A stretch of 64,000 nucleotides of DNA from Brachyspira aalborgi (GTDB lineage Bacteria > Spirochaetota > Brachyspiria > Brachyspirales > Brachyspiraceae). The notes beneath the pieces are model-generated. The model ran no database searches. It was not told the DNA's origin and saw only the letters and a program-made list of their open reading frames with translations. The translations under genes were made by a program, and so were the position numbers. Shown piece by piece: positions 18,081 through 26,682 of this stretch (the first letter of the stretch is position 1; each line of letters opens with the position of its first letter). The stretch spans positions 2,422,926 to 2,486,925 of the forward strand of contig NZ_SAXU01000001.1 of NCBI RefSeq assembly GCF_008016455.1. Direction: 5' to 3'.

Positions 18081-19340
18081 ATGAATATACATATACATAC
18101 TTTTGGATGCAGGCTCAATCAATATGAAAGCGAAAAAATTTCATTTGAATTAAAAAATATGGGAGCGAATATTACCGAATTAAAAAATGCGGACGCTATA
18201 GCTATAAATACTTGCACAGTTACAAACGATAGCGATAAAAAACTTATAAATTATTTAGACAAACTTGAAAATATATCTCAAAAAAAAATTTTCTTAATAG
18301 GTTGCTATGTTTCAAAAAAAGAAAATTTATTTGATAAAGAAAATATAACTATAATACCAAACGATAAAAAAGAAGAAGCTTCTCAAATAATATTTAATAC
18401 TTTGACTAAAAATTACGAGAGCGAATTTAAAAATCCGATATTCTTTCCGCAGGAGCAGAGCAGAGCGTATTTAAAAATTCAAGACGGTTGCGAGGTTTTT
18501 TGTTCTTATTGCATAGTGGCTAGAGTTAGAGGAAAACATAAAAGCGTTGAGCCTAAAAAAATTTACGATGCAATAAAAATCGCTTACGAATACGGTTATA
18601 AAGAAATAGTTTTAACGGGATTAAATTTAGGTTCTTATAATTATAATAACGAAATAAAATTTATTCAAATAGTTAAAAATATGCTTGAAATATCTTCAAA
18701 ATTTGGAATAAGAATAAGACTCTCTTCTATAGAGCCGATTTACTTTAATGACGAGCTTATAAGTTTATTTAAAAATTCCGAAGTTCTATGTCCGCATGCG
18801 CATATTCCGTTGCAATCGGGCAGCGATAAAATTTTGAAATTAATGAATAGAAGATATACGAGAGGAAATTATTTGAATATAATAGAAAGATTATATAAAA
18901 CAAATTCAAATATTGGAATAAGCGCCGATATTATGGTTGGTTTTCCAAATGAAGACAGTAACGATTTTAAAGACACTTATAATTTATGCGAAAAATCAAA
19001 ATTTATAAAGATGCATATATTTCGATATTCTAATAGAGAAAATACTCCTTCGTCAAAAATGTCAAATCAAGTTGGCTACAGAACAAAATTAAAAAGAGCG
19101 AAATTATTAAACGAATTAAATAATAAAATGAAGGACGATTTTTACAAAAACGCTATAAATAGAGAATTAAAAGTAATTGCGGAAAAAAAATTAGAAAATA
19201 ATTATTATATAGGAACGAGCGGAGAATATTTGAAAGTAAAATTCAAAAGCGAAAAAATTATTGAAAAAAAAGATATTATTAAAGTTAAAGCGATTAAATA
19301 TGAAGACAATATAATAATTGGCGAGGCTAAAAATGGATAA
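18081..19340 (+). CDS. mtaB: tRNA t6A37 methylthiotransferase MtaB
   Basis: Radical-SAM enzyme that adds a methylthio group to t6A37 of ANN-decoding tRNAs. 419 residues: the N-terminal UPF0004 domain with HTFGCRLNQYES (Cys10), NTCTVT and IGCYVS supplies the auxiliary cluster cysteines. The radical-SAM motif CEVFCSYC lies near residues 138-145, and a C-terminal TRAM-like part follows. GCRLNQ (rather than GCQMN) points to MtaB over MiaB. Its end overlaps the next gene by 8 bases, so the two are translationally coupled. No strong Shine-Dalgarno is seen before the ATG (AAAAGAAAA). Confidence 0.92.
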   Translation: MNIHIHTFGCRLNQYESEKISFELKNMGANITELKNADAIAINTCTVTNDSDKKLINYLDKLENISQKKIFLIGCYVSKKENLFDKENITIIPNDKKEEASQIIFNTLTKNYESEFKNPIFFPQEQSRAYLKIQDGCEVFCSYCIVARVRGKHKSVEPKKIYDAIKIAYEYGYKEIVLTGLNLGSYNYNNEIKFIQIVKNMLEISSKFGIRIRLSSIEPIYFNDELISLFKNSEVLCPHAHIPLQSGSDKILKLMNRRYTRGNYLNIIERLYKTNSNIGISADIMVGFPNEDSNDFKDTYNLCEKSKFIKMHIFRYSNRENTPSSKMSNQVGYRTKLKRAKLLNELNNKMKDDFYKNAINRELKVIAEKKLENNYYIGTSGEYLKVKFKSEKIIEKKDIIKVKAIKYEDNIIIGEAKNG

Positions 19341-20019
19341 TATAAAAAAACCTAAACTTACTTTAAAAGAAAGATATAACGATGAATTTTTGGAAAAAGC
19401 GGAAATTAGAAGAAAGGCTTTGCAATATAAAAGAATGCATGTCGGACTTATAAATAGCGATAGAATGGAACATATGATAAAACTTCTTTATCAAGTTCAT
19501 CAAAATTATTATCTTGGTTATTTTGAAGCGAGTTGCACTCTTGCGGGCAGTATGTTTGAGCAATCTCTTATGATTCTTTTGGAAGAGAAAATAAATGAAG
19601 ACGGTTTTATATCGATAAAGAAATTAAAAAACGGAAAACCTTATTACGATAAAATTACGAATATTGAAGATTTGGCTCAATGCAATATCGGAACTTTAAT
19701 TTCAATTGTCGGTTATTATAAAATGCTTCCTAATAACGAATACAATTTAGCAAAAACTCTTCAAAATATTAGAAATTGTATAGTTCATGATATGCTTCCA
19801 AAATTTTATTTAATTGACGGACATTATCAAGCGGAAATTAGAATTAATTTAAACTCAAATATTACAAAAATTATAAAAATTCCCGAAGCCGAAATAAAAA
19901 ATCGCACGGCGGGACAAAGCTCAATAGAATTATGGTCTTACTTTTTATTAACTCGCACAAGAAGTTTGATAGAGTTTTTATTTATAAATAGAGTGAAAAA
20001 ATTTCCGCCAGAATTTTAA
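19333..20019 (+). CDS. HEPN-like helical protein
   Basis: 228 residues, soluble and helical. The ATG at 19333 overlaps mtaB by 8 bases with AGGCTAAA ahead of it. The central part has the look of a HEPN/DUF4145-type domain: a helix LGYFEASCTLAGSMFEQSLMI (residues 61-81), then NIRNCIVHD with Arg147 and His152 in the R-x4-H arrangement typical of HEPN RNases and HEPN-like scaffolds. No partner nucleotidyltransferase (MNT) is adjacent, so a toxin role is not shown. Coupling to a tRNA modification enzyme may hint at an RNA-related job. Family assignment is by motif only. Confidence 0.45.
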   Translation: MDNIKKPKLTLKERYNDEFLEKAEIRRKALQYKRMHVGLINSDRMEHMIKLLYQVHQNYYLGYFEASCTLAGSMFEQSLMILLEEKINEDGFISIKKLKNGKPYYDKITNIEDLAQCNIGTLISIVGYYKMLPNNEYNLAKTLQNIRNCIVHDMLPKFYLIDGHYQAEIRINLNSNITKIIKIPEAEIKNRTAGQSSIELWSYFLLTRTRSLIEFLFINRVKKFPPEF

Positions 20020-20028
20020 TTATATAAA

Positions 20029-20919
20029 TTAAAGTTTTTCCCCGTCTGGGAGCAGTTTTCGTATTTCTTTTATACTTAATCCTGTATGTTCTGATATAAA
20101 CTTATTATCAAGTCCAGAAGCTTTTAAACTTTTAGCTATAGCGTAACTATTTTCTTTTATTCCTTCAAGTTTTCCTTTTTCCATTCCTTCTTTTATCCCT
20201 TCTCGTCTTTCTTCCTCAAGCATTATTTGATTTCCGTATTGATAAATTTCTTTTTTCTCATATTCGCTCATCATTAATCGACTTCTAATAAAATTATTAT
20301 ATCTTTTATGCGCCTCTTCCATTATAGGTTTTTCTTTTACTATATCTGACATATAAGCCTCCATATCTTTTGTGGTAAAAAATCCTAACCAATAATTTAA
20401 ATCTTTTGACAAACTATTATTTTTAAAATTAAATTTCTTTAATTCTATTATATGTATTTGCAAATGGTCGGTTAATAATCTCTCGCTTTTTGTATCGTAA
20501 ATCATATAACAGCTATGCACATTTTTATTAACCTTGTCTAAATTAAAATTGAGTAAATTAATACTAATTACAGGCGTCAAATCTTCGTATCTCTCACCTT
20601 TCTTTAAAAGTTTGCTATAATTAGAAGCCCAATAATAAAGTATTCTTTCGGGAAATCTTGAATTGCCCGATAATTGAACTTCGATAATTACAACTGTCCC
20701 ATTTTTCGTAATGCATTTCACATCGACAATAGTTTCTTTATCGTTATAATGTTTTTTCAAATTAAACGGATTAAGAATTTCAACCGATTTAAATGTCTTC
20801 ATATTTGCGCTAATCATAACAGCGTTTATAAAATCGAGTAAAACTTTCTCTCCGCCTTTGTCAGTAAAGAAATAACGAACAAAATAATCGTTAAGCGAAT
20901 TAAATGGTTTATTTTTCAT
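20029..20919 (-). CDS. Rpn family PD-(D/E)XK nuclease
   Basis: 296 residues of the Rpn/'recombination-promoting nuclease' family. It begins FNSLNDYFVRYFFTDKGGE, has the PD-(D/E)XK core ETIVDVKC ... VVIIEVQLSG, then FPERILYYWASNYSKLLKKGE, and ends with the usual C-terminal Glu/Gly/Lys segment (EEERREGIKEGMEKGKLEGI) and a short ISEHTGLSIKEIRKL helix. Such proteins promote RecA-independent exchange and spread as multigene families. It converges with the HEPN-like gene (9 bases between stops). The ATG lies behind a weak site (AATATTCTTATG). It is a stand-alone gene. Confidence 0.85.
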   Translation of the reverse strand: MKNKPFNSLNDYFVRYFFTDKGGEKVLLDFINAVMISANMKTFKSVEILNPFNLKKHYNDKETIVDVKCITKNGTVVIIEVQLSGNSRFPERILYYWASNYSKLLKKGERYEDLTPVISINLLNFNLDKVNKNVHSCYMIYDTKSERLLTDHLQIHIIELKKFNFKNNSLSKDLNYWLGFFTTKDMEAYMSDIVKEKPIMEEAHKRYNNFIRSRLMMSEYEKKEIYQYGNQIMLEEERREGIKEGMEKGKLEGIKENSYAIAKSLKASGLDNKFISEHTGLSIKEIRKLLPDGEKL

Positions 20920-21040
20920 AAGAATATTATAACAGAATATTTTTATTTGTCAAAAGTATTAATTAAAAATATATAAAATAAATACTTTCTTAAAATATAT
21001 TTATTTATTCTATAATTCTATTAAATTTTAATTATATAAA

Positions 21041-21607
21041 CTACTTTATAATATCAAAAAAATCATCGGGATAGCCATACATATCGATTTTTCCGTTTTC
21101 GTCAATATCGATTTCCACATAAGTTCCGTTAATTATCTCTTCGTTTTTATATCTATCGGTTAGAAAATCCATAACTTGATTATCAGAACCGAACAAATGA
21201 TTATTTATATTTCGTCTCTCTTCGATATATCGCCCAGAGATTAGCAAATCCGCGTAATCAAAAATTTCAGTTTTTCCGCTCGATATAATTTCCTCTTTTT
21301 CGTATCCTGTGTAAAGTATTATTCCAATATCAAGTTTTTTTATAAGTTTCATTAATTCCAATAATTCGTCAAGTTGTTCTAAAGGTTCGCCTCCAAGTAT
21401 CGTAACGCATTTTATATTATTCTTTTCAATCGACTCTTTTATTTGAATTATTAAATCTTCAGTTTTTATATAAAAGCCGCCTTCAAAATCATGCATCGAT
21501 TTATTCCAGCAGCCTTTACATTTCAAACTGCAACCTTGCATCCAAATTGCAAATGAATTTCCGAAACCGTAAATACTCGAATTATTATTAATATGAGCTA
21601 AACGCAT
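21041..21607 (-). CDS. Radical-SAM activase-like protein (NrdG type)
   Basis: 188 residues, a small single-domain radical-SAM protein. Cluster motif CSLKCKGC has cysteines at 26, 30 and 33; WMQGC before it and TILGGEPLEQ (GGEP, SAM-binding) after it match the anaerobic ribonucleotide reductase activase/pyruvate formate-lyase activase group. The usual partner (nrdD) is absent. Instead it is the last gene of the long operon containing Ycf46-type ATPase, DUF2997 and DUF1257, 19 bases after DUF1257. It could act on one of those proteins. The ATG has only a weak upstream site, suggesting translation coupled to the previous gene. Confidence 0.7.
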   Translation of the reverse strand: MRLAHINNNSSIYGFGNSFAIWMQGCSLKCKGCWNKSMHDFEGGFYIKTEDLIIQIKESIEKNNIKCVTILGGEPLEQLDELLELMKLIKKLDIGIILYTGYEKEEIISSGKTEIFDYADLLISGRYIEERRNINNHLFGSDNQVMDFLTDRYKNEEIINGTYVEIDIDENGKIDMYGYPDDFFDIIK

Positions 21608-21626
21608 TTATTTTTATCTTAATTTT

Positions 21627-22037
21627 TTATCTAACTTCTCTAACTAAAGTAAGTTGAATTTTATTATCTTTTTTCGTTTCCATAACTCTATAACCTTTAG
21701 CTTTAGCTTTTTCCATTATCGCTTTTTTTTGAGATTCTATATATGCAAGTCTCTCTCTTTCGAGTCTTTCCGCTTCTTCTTTAAGTTTTATCTCATAAAC
21801 ATTATTATAAGATTTTTCAACTTTTATAAGAAAAGAAGAAATATCGTTATTCCAACTGTCATGGTTTAAAATATATTTTCCGTTTACAAATTTAAAATAT
21901 GTGTTTCTATATTTATGCAATGATGGAATATAAATTTTATCGTTTTTAATTTCGTAATTATATCCGCATTTTTCCAAAGCCTCTAAAAGTATTTCTTGGC
22001 TTATAAAAGGCGTTGTGGTTTTTACTAAACAACTCAT
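21627..22037 (-). CDS. DUF1257 (Ycf35-like) protein
   Basis: 136 residues: a compact N-terminal domain (SCLVKTTTPFISQEILLEALEKC, then YFKFVNGKYILNHD) with the look of DUF1257/Ycf35, a helical Glu/Arg middle (residues 85-120), and a C-terminal strand (RVMETKKDNKIQLTLVREV). Ycf35 is known from algal plastids and cyanobacteria, where its job is unclear. Genes of this family often sit beside a Ycf46-like AAA+ ATPase and DUF2997, as here. GAGGAG precedes the ATG. The family call rests on pattern memory and operon context. Confidence 0.65.
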   Translation of the reverse strand: MSCLVKTTTPFISQEILLEALEKCGYNYEIKNDKIYIPSLHKYRNTYFKFVNGKYILNHDSWNNDISSFLIKVEKSYNNVYEIKLKEEAERLERERLAYIESQKKAIMEKAKAKGYRVMETKKDNKIQLTLVREVR

Positions 22038-22048
22038 TTTTTCTCCTC

Positions 22049-22068
22049 GCCACAGGCGTGCCTATGGC
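22049..22068. repeat. Intra-operon palindromic repeat, copy 1
   Basis: GCCACAGGC-GT-GCCTATGGC, an inverted repeat with one non-Watson-Crick position. It lies between the DUF2997 stop and the DUF1257 ribosome site. Copy 2 is at 28227-28246. Confidence 0.6.
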
Positions 22069-22268
22069 TATTTTTGAATATTAATATTTTTTTGACTAAC
22101 ATTAACTTTTTGATAATACTCGTCAGTTTTCTTAACTTCTTTTATATCGGCAAGCTCGTCTAAAATCTCCTCGACTTCCGACAAACAAGCCTCGCCTTTG
22201 ATTCCGTCAGTTTTCAAATCTAAACTTCCGTCTTCGTTAATTGTAATATTTATTCTTTGCTCTTTCAT
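22068..22268 (-). CDS. DUF2997 family small protein
   Basis: 66 residues: a short beta-hairpin start (QRINITINEDGSLDLKTDGI), then GEACLSEVEEILDEL, then a charged tail. This matches the DUF2997 pattern of a strand pair with a Gly-x-x-Cys and a helix. In cyanobacteria DUF2997 genes lie beside Ycf46/DUF1257 genes. The single Cys in GEAC could be a cluster or thiol ligand (inference). It has a strong AAAGGAGAG site and sits 28 bases after the preceding gene. Its stop touches the palindromic repeat. Confidence 0.65.
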   Translation of the reverse strand: MKEQRINITINEDGSLDLKTDGIKGEACLSEVEEILDELADIKEVKKTDEYYQKVNVSQKNINIQK

Positions 22269-22296
22269 TTTCTCTCCTTTTTATCTTAAAAATAAA

Positions 22297-23196
22297 TTAT
22301 TCTAAATTTTCAATATCAATTTTCTTTATCAAATCAATATTTTCGTCAGTTTCCATAATATACGAAAGCGAAGAAACATTATTTTTTTTATTATAAGCGT
22401 TTCTATAAATTTTATTAATTTCGTCTATTATTTCATTAATCTTATTTACATTTTTTATATTTTCTAATTCTTTTAAATCGTTTTCTACTTTTGAAGTTAA
22501 TTCTTCATAAGTTTTTTTATCCGAATAATCAAAATCTTTAATAATATCTTTTATTTCGATTATTTTGTCTTCGCACTTTCTTATAATTGGATTTAATTTT
22601 TCAATATTTAATTCTTTAACTTTTTCTTTTTTCATTTTATTTTTAGAATTATTTTTGCTTAAAGAAAGTTCTTCTTTATATTTATCAATAATGAATTTTA
22701 TAAAATGTTTAGTTAGAATTTCTTTTGCATTATAAGTAGTATATCCATCATTGCCTCTATACGCACTTTCCACTCTGCTGCCAAATTCTATTTCTTTTAT
22801 AATATCGTTTACATCAATCTCATGTATCTCATGATTATTCATTCTACTTCCAGATTTTGTATATATTTCATCTCTATCTATTATTTTATTATATAAAAGT
22901 AATTTCTCTATTTCTCCAAAAATATCAACACTATAAGTAGGAGTGTCGTCAATATATATGCAAGAATTTTCAGCATCTAATTTTATAGAGCTATTCGTAA
23001 TTTTTTTTCCTCGTTCAAATTCATACGCTAATTTAAAATAATAATATTTTTCAGAACCTTTAGAATTAGCAAATTCAAGCGAAATTAATCCTAATTTGAT
23101 TAAAGTATCGTTAATAACTTTTTCGTCTATTTTTTCATGCAAATATATTTTTATACATTTAGCGTCCTCGATTTTATTAAAAAATATTGAATTCAT
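22297..23196 (-). CDS. Operon-specific protein with shared N-terminal domain A
   Basis: 299 residues, soluble, acidic and helical. The N-terminal 175 residues are homologous to the proteins at 25723-26319 and 27471-28214: each has a KID(E/K)K...LIKLGLISLE start, a DRDE(I/V)YTKSG-type stretch (clear in this one and 27471), and KHFIKFIIDKYKEE at the end. The C-terminal part here is a charged helical region (LNPIIRKCEDKIIEIKDIIKDF). No known fold or motif was recognised. It sits between the Ycf46-like ATPase (16 bases upstream) and DUF2997. A scaffold or substrate of the ATPase is possible. AAGGAG precedes the ATG. Confidence 0.6.
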   Translation of the reverse strand: MNSIFFNKIEDAKCIKIYLHEKIDEKVINDTLIKLGLISLEFANSKGSEKYYYFKLAYEFERGKKITNSSIKLDAENSCIYIDDTPTYSVDIFGEIEKLLLYNKIIDRDEIYTKSGSRMNNHEIHEIDVNDIIKEIEFGSRVESAYRGNDGYTTYNAKEILTKHFIKFIIDKYKEELSLSKNNSKNKMKKEKVKELNIEKLNPIIRKCEDKIIEIKDIIKDFDYSDKKTYEELTSKVENDLKELENIKNVNKINEIIDEINKIYRNAYNKKNNVSSLSYIMETDENIDLIKKIDIENLE

Positions 23197-23212
23197 TTTT
23201 TATCTCCTTAAT

Positions 23213-24787
23213 TTAATTTTCTTTTTTATCGTTATCCGTAATAAACGGATTATTAACTTCTTGTTTTAATTGAGGAATTGGTTTATCTTTTGATTTTTCA
23301 TCCTCTTTCCACGATTTTGAAGAAGCCAAAACGGTGCGAGCTTTTGCCCATCTTCTCATATCGCTTATATTCTCTTTCATAGTTTTTGAAATAGGATAAG
23401 TTTTTTTCATTGCCTCTATTATATGCTCCGTTTTAATTTCTTTATTTTCGTCAAAAGCCTTAAATAAAGCTTCTTTTATAGCCTCTTCAATTTCAGCTCC
23501 CGAAAAATCTTCGCAGGCGTCAGCTATTTTTGAAATATCGAAATTATTATAATCTCTTTTTACTCTTTTCAAATGTATTTTTATTATCTCTTCTCTTTCT
23601 TCTTTTAATGGCAAATCGACAAAAAATATTTCATCAACTCTTCCCTTTCTCAAAAGCTCGGGAGGAAGTCCCGATATATTATTTGCCGTAGCGACAACAA
23701 ATACGGGTTTTTTCTTCTCTTGCATCCAAGTTAAAAAAGTCCCTAATACTCTTGAAGTAGTTCCGCCGTCAGTAGAGCCAGAAGACGCCATCCCCGAAAG
23801 TCCTTTTTCAATTTCGTCAATCCAAAGAACAGAAGGCGAAACCGCTTCCGCTATTTTTAAAGCTTTTCTTATATTGCTTTCAGATTCTCCGACAATTCCG
23901 CCGAAAATTTTACCCATATCTAATTTTATTATAGGAAATTGCCAAGCCGAACCAACCGCTTTCGCGCATAAACTTTTGCCCGTTCCAGGTATTCCAAGTA
24001 AAAGTATTCCTCTTGGAGTTTCAAGTCCGTATTCTTTAGCTTTCTCTTCAAACGCTCGTCCTCTTCTTTTAAGCCAATCTTTCAAAATATCTAATCCGCC
24101 GACATCGTCTAAAGTTTCATTATGATGATAATATTCTAAATGCCCGCTATTTTTTATTATATTTTCTTTATCTTGTATTATTATTTGAATTTCTTTTTCG
24201 GTTAATTGTCCCGTTTGAACTATCGCTTTTGAAAACGCCCTTTCCGCTTCCATTATTGTTAAGCCCAAAGCCGATTCAATTATTTTTTCAATATTTCCTT
24301 CCGACTTAACGCCGTAATTTTTGCATACTTTATTAAATATAATAGTTAAATCTTTTCTGCTCGGTAAATCAAGCTCTTCTATATAAACTTCTTTCTCAAG
24401 CTCTGAAGGAATTTCTTTTTTAGTTTGAAGCATTATTAAAGTTCTATCTTTTTTAAAAGAATCGTTTAATGCAATATCTTTTATTTTGCTTATTAAAAAA
24501 GGACTATCTCTTAATTGCAAATTAAATTCTTCCAAAATTAAAATAGAATCTTTTGCTTCATTGCTTTCATACCAATCTAAAATGGCTCGGTTATCTTCCG
24601 TATTGTCGATAATGTCGAAATTTTTACCGTTAAACTTTTTAAGTCCAGAGGAAATATTCCACTTAAACCAATTCCTGTTTAACTCCGAAGCGCTTTTATG
24701 AACATCGCCTTCTATTCTTTCGTTTTCATAGCTTACAATCTGTATAATATTTATTCCAGATTTTATTAAGTTGTTTAAATTAATCAT
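23213..24787 (-). CDS. Ycf46-type AAA+ ATPase
   Basis: 524 residues. The N-terminal 200 residues are a Ycf46-like inactive RecA/AAA lobe (INIIQIVSYENERIEGDV, SILILEEFNLQLRDSPFLISK). The AAA+ core has Walker A GIPGTGKS (265-272), Walker B VLWIDE (320-325), sensor ATANN (near 368), and LRKGRVDEIFFVDLP with the arginine finger. ETPRGILLLGIPGTGKSLCAKA is nearly the FtsH/Ycf46 consensus. No protease domain follows, so it is a remodelling ATPase. The tail ends NNPFITDNDKKEN, sharing NPFIT with another operon protein. DUF2997, DUF1257 and the activase follow, as in cyanobacterial Ycf46 neighbourhoods. AAAAGGAG precedes the ATG. Confidence 0.85.
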   Translation of the reverse strand: MINLNNLIKSGINIIQIVSYENERIEGDVHKSASELNRNWFKWNISSGLKKFNGKNFDIIDNTEDNRAILDWYESNEAKDSILILEEFNLQLRDSPFLISKIKDIALNDSFKKDRTLIMLQTKKEIPSELEKEVYIEELDLPSRKDLTIIFNKVCKNYGVKSEGNIEKIIESALGLTIMEAERAFSKAIVQTGQLTEKEIQIIIQDKENIIKNSGHLEYYHHNETLDDVGGLDILKDWLKRRGRAFEEKAKEYGLETPRGILLLGIPGTGKSLCAKAVGSAWQFPIIKLDMGKIFGGIVGESESNIRKALKIAEAVSPSVLWIDEIEKGLSGMASSGSTDGGTTSRVLGTFLTWMQEKKKPVFVVATANNISGLPPELLRKGRVDEIFFVDLPLKEEREEIIKIHLKRVKRDYNNFDISKIADACEDFSGAEIEEAIKEALFKAFDENKEIKTEHIIEAMKKTYPISKTMKENISDMRRWAKARTVLASSKSWKEDEKSKDKPIPQLKQEVNNPFITDNDKKEN

Positions 24788-24818
24788 TTTTTTCTCCTTT
24801 TTTTTAATTTAAAATTTT

Positions 24819-24851
24819 ATTTTTAATTTTTAATTTTTAATTTTTAATTTT
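24819..24851. repeat. Heptanucleotide repeat (TTTTTAA)n
   Basis: About four copies of TTTTTAA between the Ycf46-like gene and the upstream acidic-protein gene. It is non-coding, so copy changes could only affect spacing. Confidence 0.6.
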
Positions 24852-24865
24852 TTATAATTTTAATT

Positions 24866-25633
24866 TTATTCTTCCAAATCTTCATTTTGATTAACTATAA
24901 AATCATAATCAATATAAGGATTATCTTTTAATTTTTCTTGAATCTCTTTACTAAACTTATTTGTAATCTCTCTCGATTCAGGCTCTATAATATCGGCAAT
25001 ATAAATTTTGCTCGGCTCATCTTCGTAAGAATATGTTAATTTTACCGTATAACCGTTTTCTTTTAATTTGAAATAGCCCGAAACTTCGGCAATTTTTATA
25101 TATTCTTCAAAATATGGCTTCAAATCTGTAGGAATATTAAAAGCGTAAACCGATTGATATTCTCCTTTTTCAATATAAGGTTTAATCTCTTCAGGAATAT
25201 CAAGATTTGAAAAATCTACTCCGCTTGGAATATCTAAAAATTCCGTTTCAATATTATAATCTAAAGAAAAACATTTAATTTCAGTTTCAAGCCTAATAAT
25301 CGCTACTTCATAACTCGGCATAAAATTTTCTTCATTCATTTTTGAAGTAAATTCTTTAATCGCTTTATCTTGCTTTTTTAAAATTTCCTCTACTTCTTCG
25401 GGTTCAATATCTTCTTTATTTAGTATTGAAGTAAGTTCGTTAATAATTTTTATCTGTTTATTAAATCCTTCCGTAAGAAATTCGGGAATAATGTCGGCAA
25501 ACTCGGAAAATTTATTTATAGCCGAAAATTTTTTATTCATATCTTTTGCGATATTTTTGTTTAATTTATTATCTTCGTTTAATAATTCCAATTTTTCAAT
25601 TTCGTTTTCTTCAGAATTATATTCTTCTTGCAT
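24866..25633 (-). CDS. Acidic helical/beta protein of unknown function
   Basis: 255 residues, strongly acidic. Residues 1-120 are helical and charged; the C-terminal half is mixed, with LDIPSGVDFSNLDIPEE, a FNIPTDLKPYFEEYIKIAEV stretch repeating the same I-P pattern, and a beta-rich GYFKLKENGYTVKLTYSYED. No motif or family was recognised, and there is no signal peptide or membrane segment. The gene lies directly before the Ycf46-like ATPase and just after a hairpin that may attenuate the operon. GAGG precedes the ATG. It could be an adaptor or substrate of the ATPase; this is context only. Confidence 0.55.
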   Translation of the reverse strand: MQEEYNSEENEIEKLELLNEDNKLNKNIAKDMNKKFSAINKFSEFADIIPEFLTEGFNKQIKIINELTSILNKEDIEPEEVEEILKKQDKAIKEFTSKMNEENFMPSYEVAIIRLETEIKCFSLDYNIETEFLDIPSGVDFSNLDIPEEIKPYIEKGEYQSVYAFNIPTDLKPYFEEYIKIAEVSGYFKLKENGYTVKLTYSYEDEPSKIYIADIIEPESREITNKFSKEIQEKLKDNPYIDYDFIVNQNEDLEE

Positions 25634-25668
25634 TTTTTAACCTCGTTTTATTAATTAATTTTAATTAT

Positions 25669-25711
25669 AAAACCGCTTTCAAAATCGAAAATTGATTAAT
25701 CAAGCGGTTTT
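25669..25711 (-). terminator. Intra-operon hairpin (attenuator or partial terminator)
   Basis: Perfect 10-bp stem AAAACCGCTT (25669-25678) / AAGCGGTTTT (25702-25711) between two operon genes, with T-rich sequence on both sides. It would reduce read-through into the ATPase half of the operon or act as an RNA-processing site. Confidence 0.55.
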
Positions 25712-25722
25712 ATTTTTTAATT

Positions 25723-26319
25723 TTATTCTCCATTCGTAATAAACGGATTAGTAGTTATATTTTTATTATCTTCGTTATTTTCATTTGCAGAATTATCTTC
25801 AGACGAAATATTTTCTTCTTTGTATTTATCAATAACATATTTTATAAAATGTTTGATAATAAATAAATTATACGGTTCGGTTTTTTCTTTTTCTTCGATT
25901 TTTTCGATAATATCGTCCGTATTTGCCGCATATTTTTCGAGATTATTTTTATACTCTTCAGATTTGTCATATACTTCGTCAAGTATTTTTTCTTTAAAAA
26001 GTATTTTTTTCATGCCTGAAATAATATTTTCGTTATAACCATAAATACAGATACTTGACTTTTCAGCGTCTAATTTTACATGGCTTCCAAGAACAAAATC
26101 TTTCATTCCAGGTTTATTAGGATTACTAGCATACAATGAAAATTTATAATATATTTCAGATTTTTCCGAATTTTTAATTTCAATAGAAATTAATCCTACT
26201 TTTATTAAAATATCTCCAAAAACTTTTTCGTCTATTTTATCTTTTAAATAAATTTCTTTATCTTTCCTATTTATTTCTGGTAATTTAGACGCTATTTCAT
26301 TTAAAAAACTTCCAAACAT
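25723..26319 (-). CDS. Operon-specific protein, short domain A paralog
   Basis: 198 residues. It carries the same N-terminal domain as 22297-23196 and 27471-28214 (KDKIDEKVFGDILIKVGLISIE ... KHFIKYVIDKYKEE) but without the DRDE/YTKSG segment, replaced by a shorter IIEKIEEKEKTEP. After the domain there is only a disordered Asn/Glu-rich tail that ends TTNPFITNGE, sharing NPFIT with the Ycf46-like ATPase tail. It may be a free form of domain A. The ATG follows an AAAAGGAG site. A short 14-codon peptide frame and a zinc-ribbon gene precede it. Function unknown. Confidence 0.6.
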   Translation of the reverse strand: MFGSFLNEIASKLPEINRKDKEIYLKDKIDEKVFGDILIKVGLISIEIKNSEKSEIYYKFSLYASNPNKPGMKDFVLGSHVKLDAEKSSICIYGYNENIISGMKKILFKEKILDEVYDKSEEYKNNLEKYAANTDDIIEKIEEKEKTEPYNLFIIKHFIKYVIDKYKEENISSEDNSANENNEDNKNITTNPFITNGE

Positions 26320-26411
26320 AATTTTATCTCCTTTTATTTTTAATTTTTTAATTTTAAATTTTTTGTTTTTTAATATATTTATTTAATTTTAATTACTATT
26401 AATTTTAAAAT

Positions 26412-26456
26412 TTATGGCGGAATAGCGGATATATTAATAAATATTAAATTAATCAT
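26412..26456 (-). other. 14-codon peptide frame with ribosome site
   Basis: ATG at 26456 behind AAAGGAGAG opens a 14-residue peptide (MINLIFINISAIPP) that stops at 26412. It begins MINL like the Ycf46-like protein, with the same upstream context, so it may be the leftover start of a duplicated gene rather than a working peptide. Confidence 0.35.
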
Positions 26457-26472
26457 TTTCTCTCCTTTTTTC

Positions 26473-26673
26473 TTACAAATTATTTTTATTTATTATTTTA
26501 TTTATAGCGGAAGATTTAATATCTCGGCTTCCGCAACTTGGACATTTAAGTCGAATATTTCCCAATTTTTTTATATTAAAGAATTCCAATAACAGATTTA
26601 CTTTTATAGAAGAGTTAAAAGTTTTTCCGCAAGAATTACATTTATAAAAATATGGCGGTTTATTTGGCAACAT
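26473..26673 (-). CDS. Stand-alone zinc-ribbon protein
   Basis: 66 residues with two CxxC pairs: YKCNSCGKTF (Cys 12 and 15) and LKCPSCGSRD (Cys 44 and 47), which should bind one zinc. The same fold forms the N-terminus of the protein at 28258-29187, which has YKCKSCGEIF and LKCPKCGSDK, so the two are related by gene splitting or duplication. It is basic. AAGGAG precedes the ATG, and the gene lies 9 bases after the tail-anchored gene, so it is part of the same transcript. Likely a protein-protein or nucleic-acid adaptor. Confidence 0.65.
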   Translation of the reverse strand: MLPNKPPYFYKCNSCGKTFNSSIKVNLLLEFFNIKKLGNIRLKCPSCGSRDIKSSAINKIINKNNL

Positions 26674-26682
26674 AAATACTCC

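Noticed and set aside
24819..24851. (TTTTTAA)n as a switch
   Set aside because: It lies between two genes, not in a frame, and not between identified -35 and -10 boxes.
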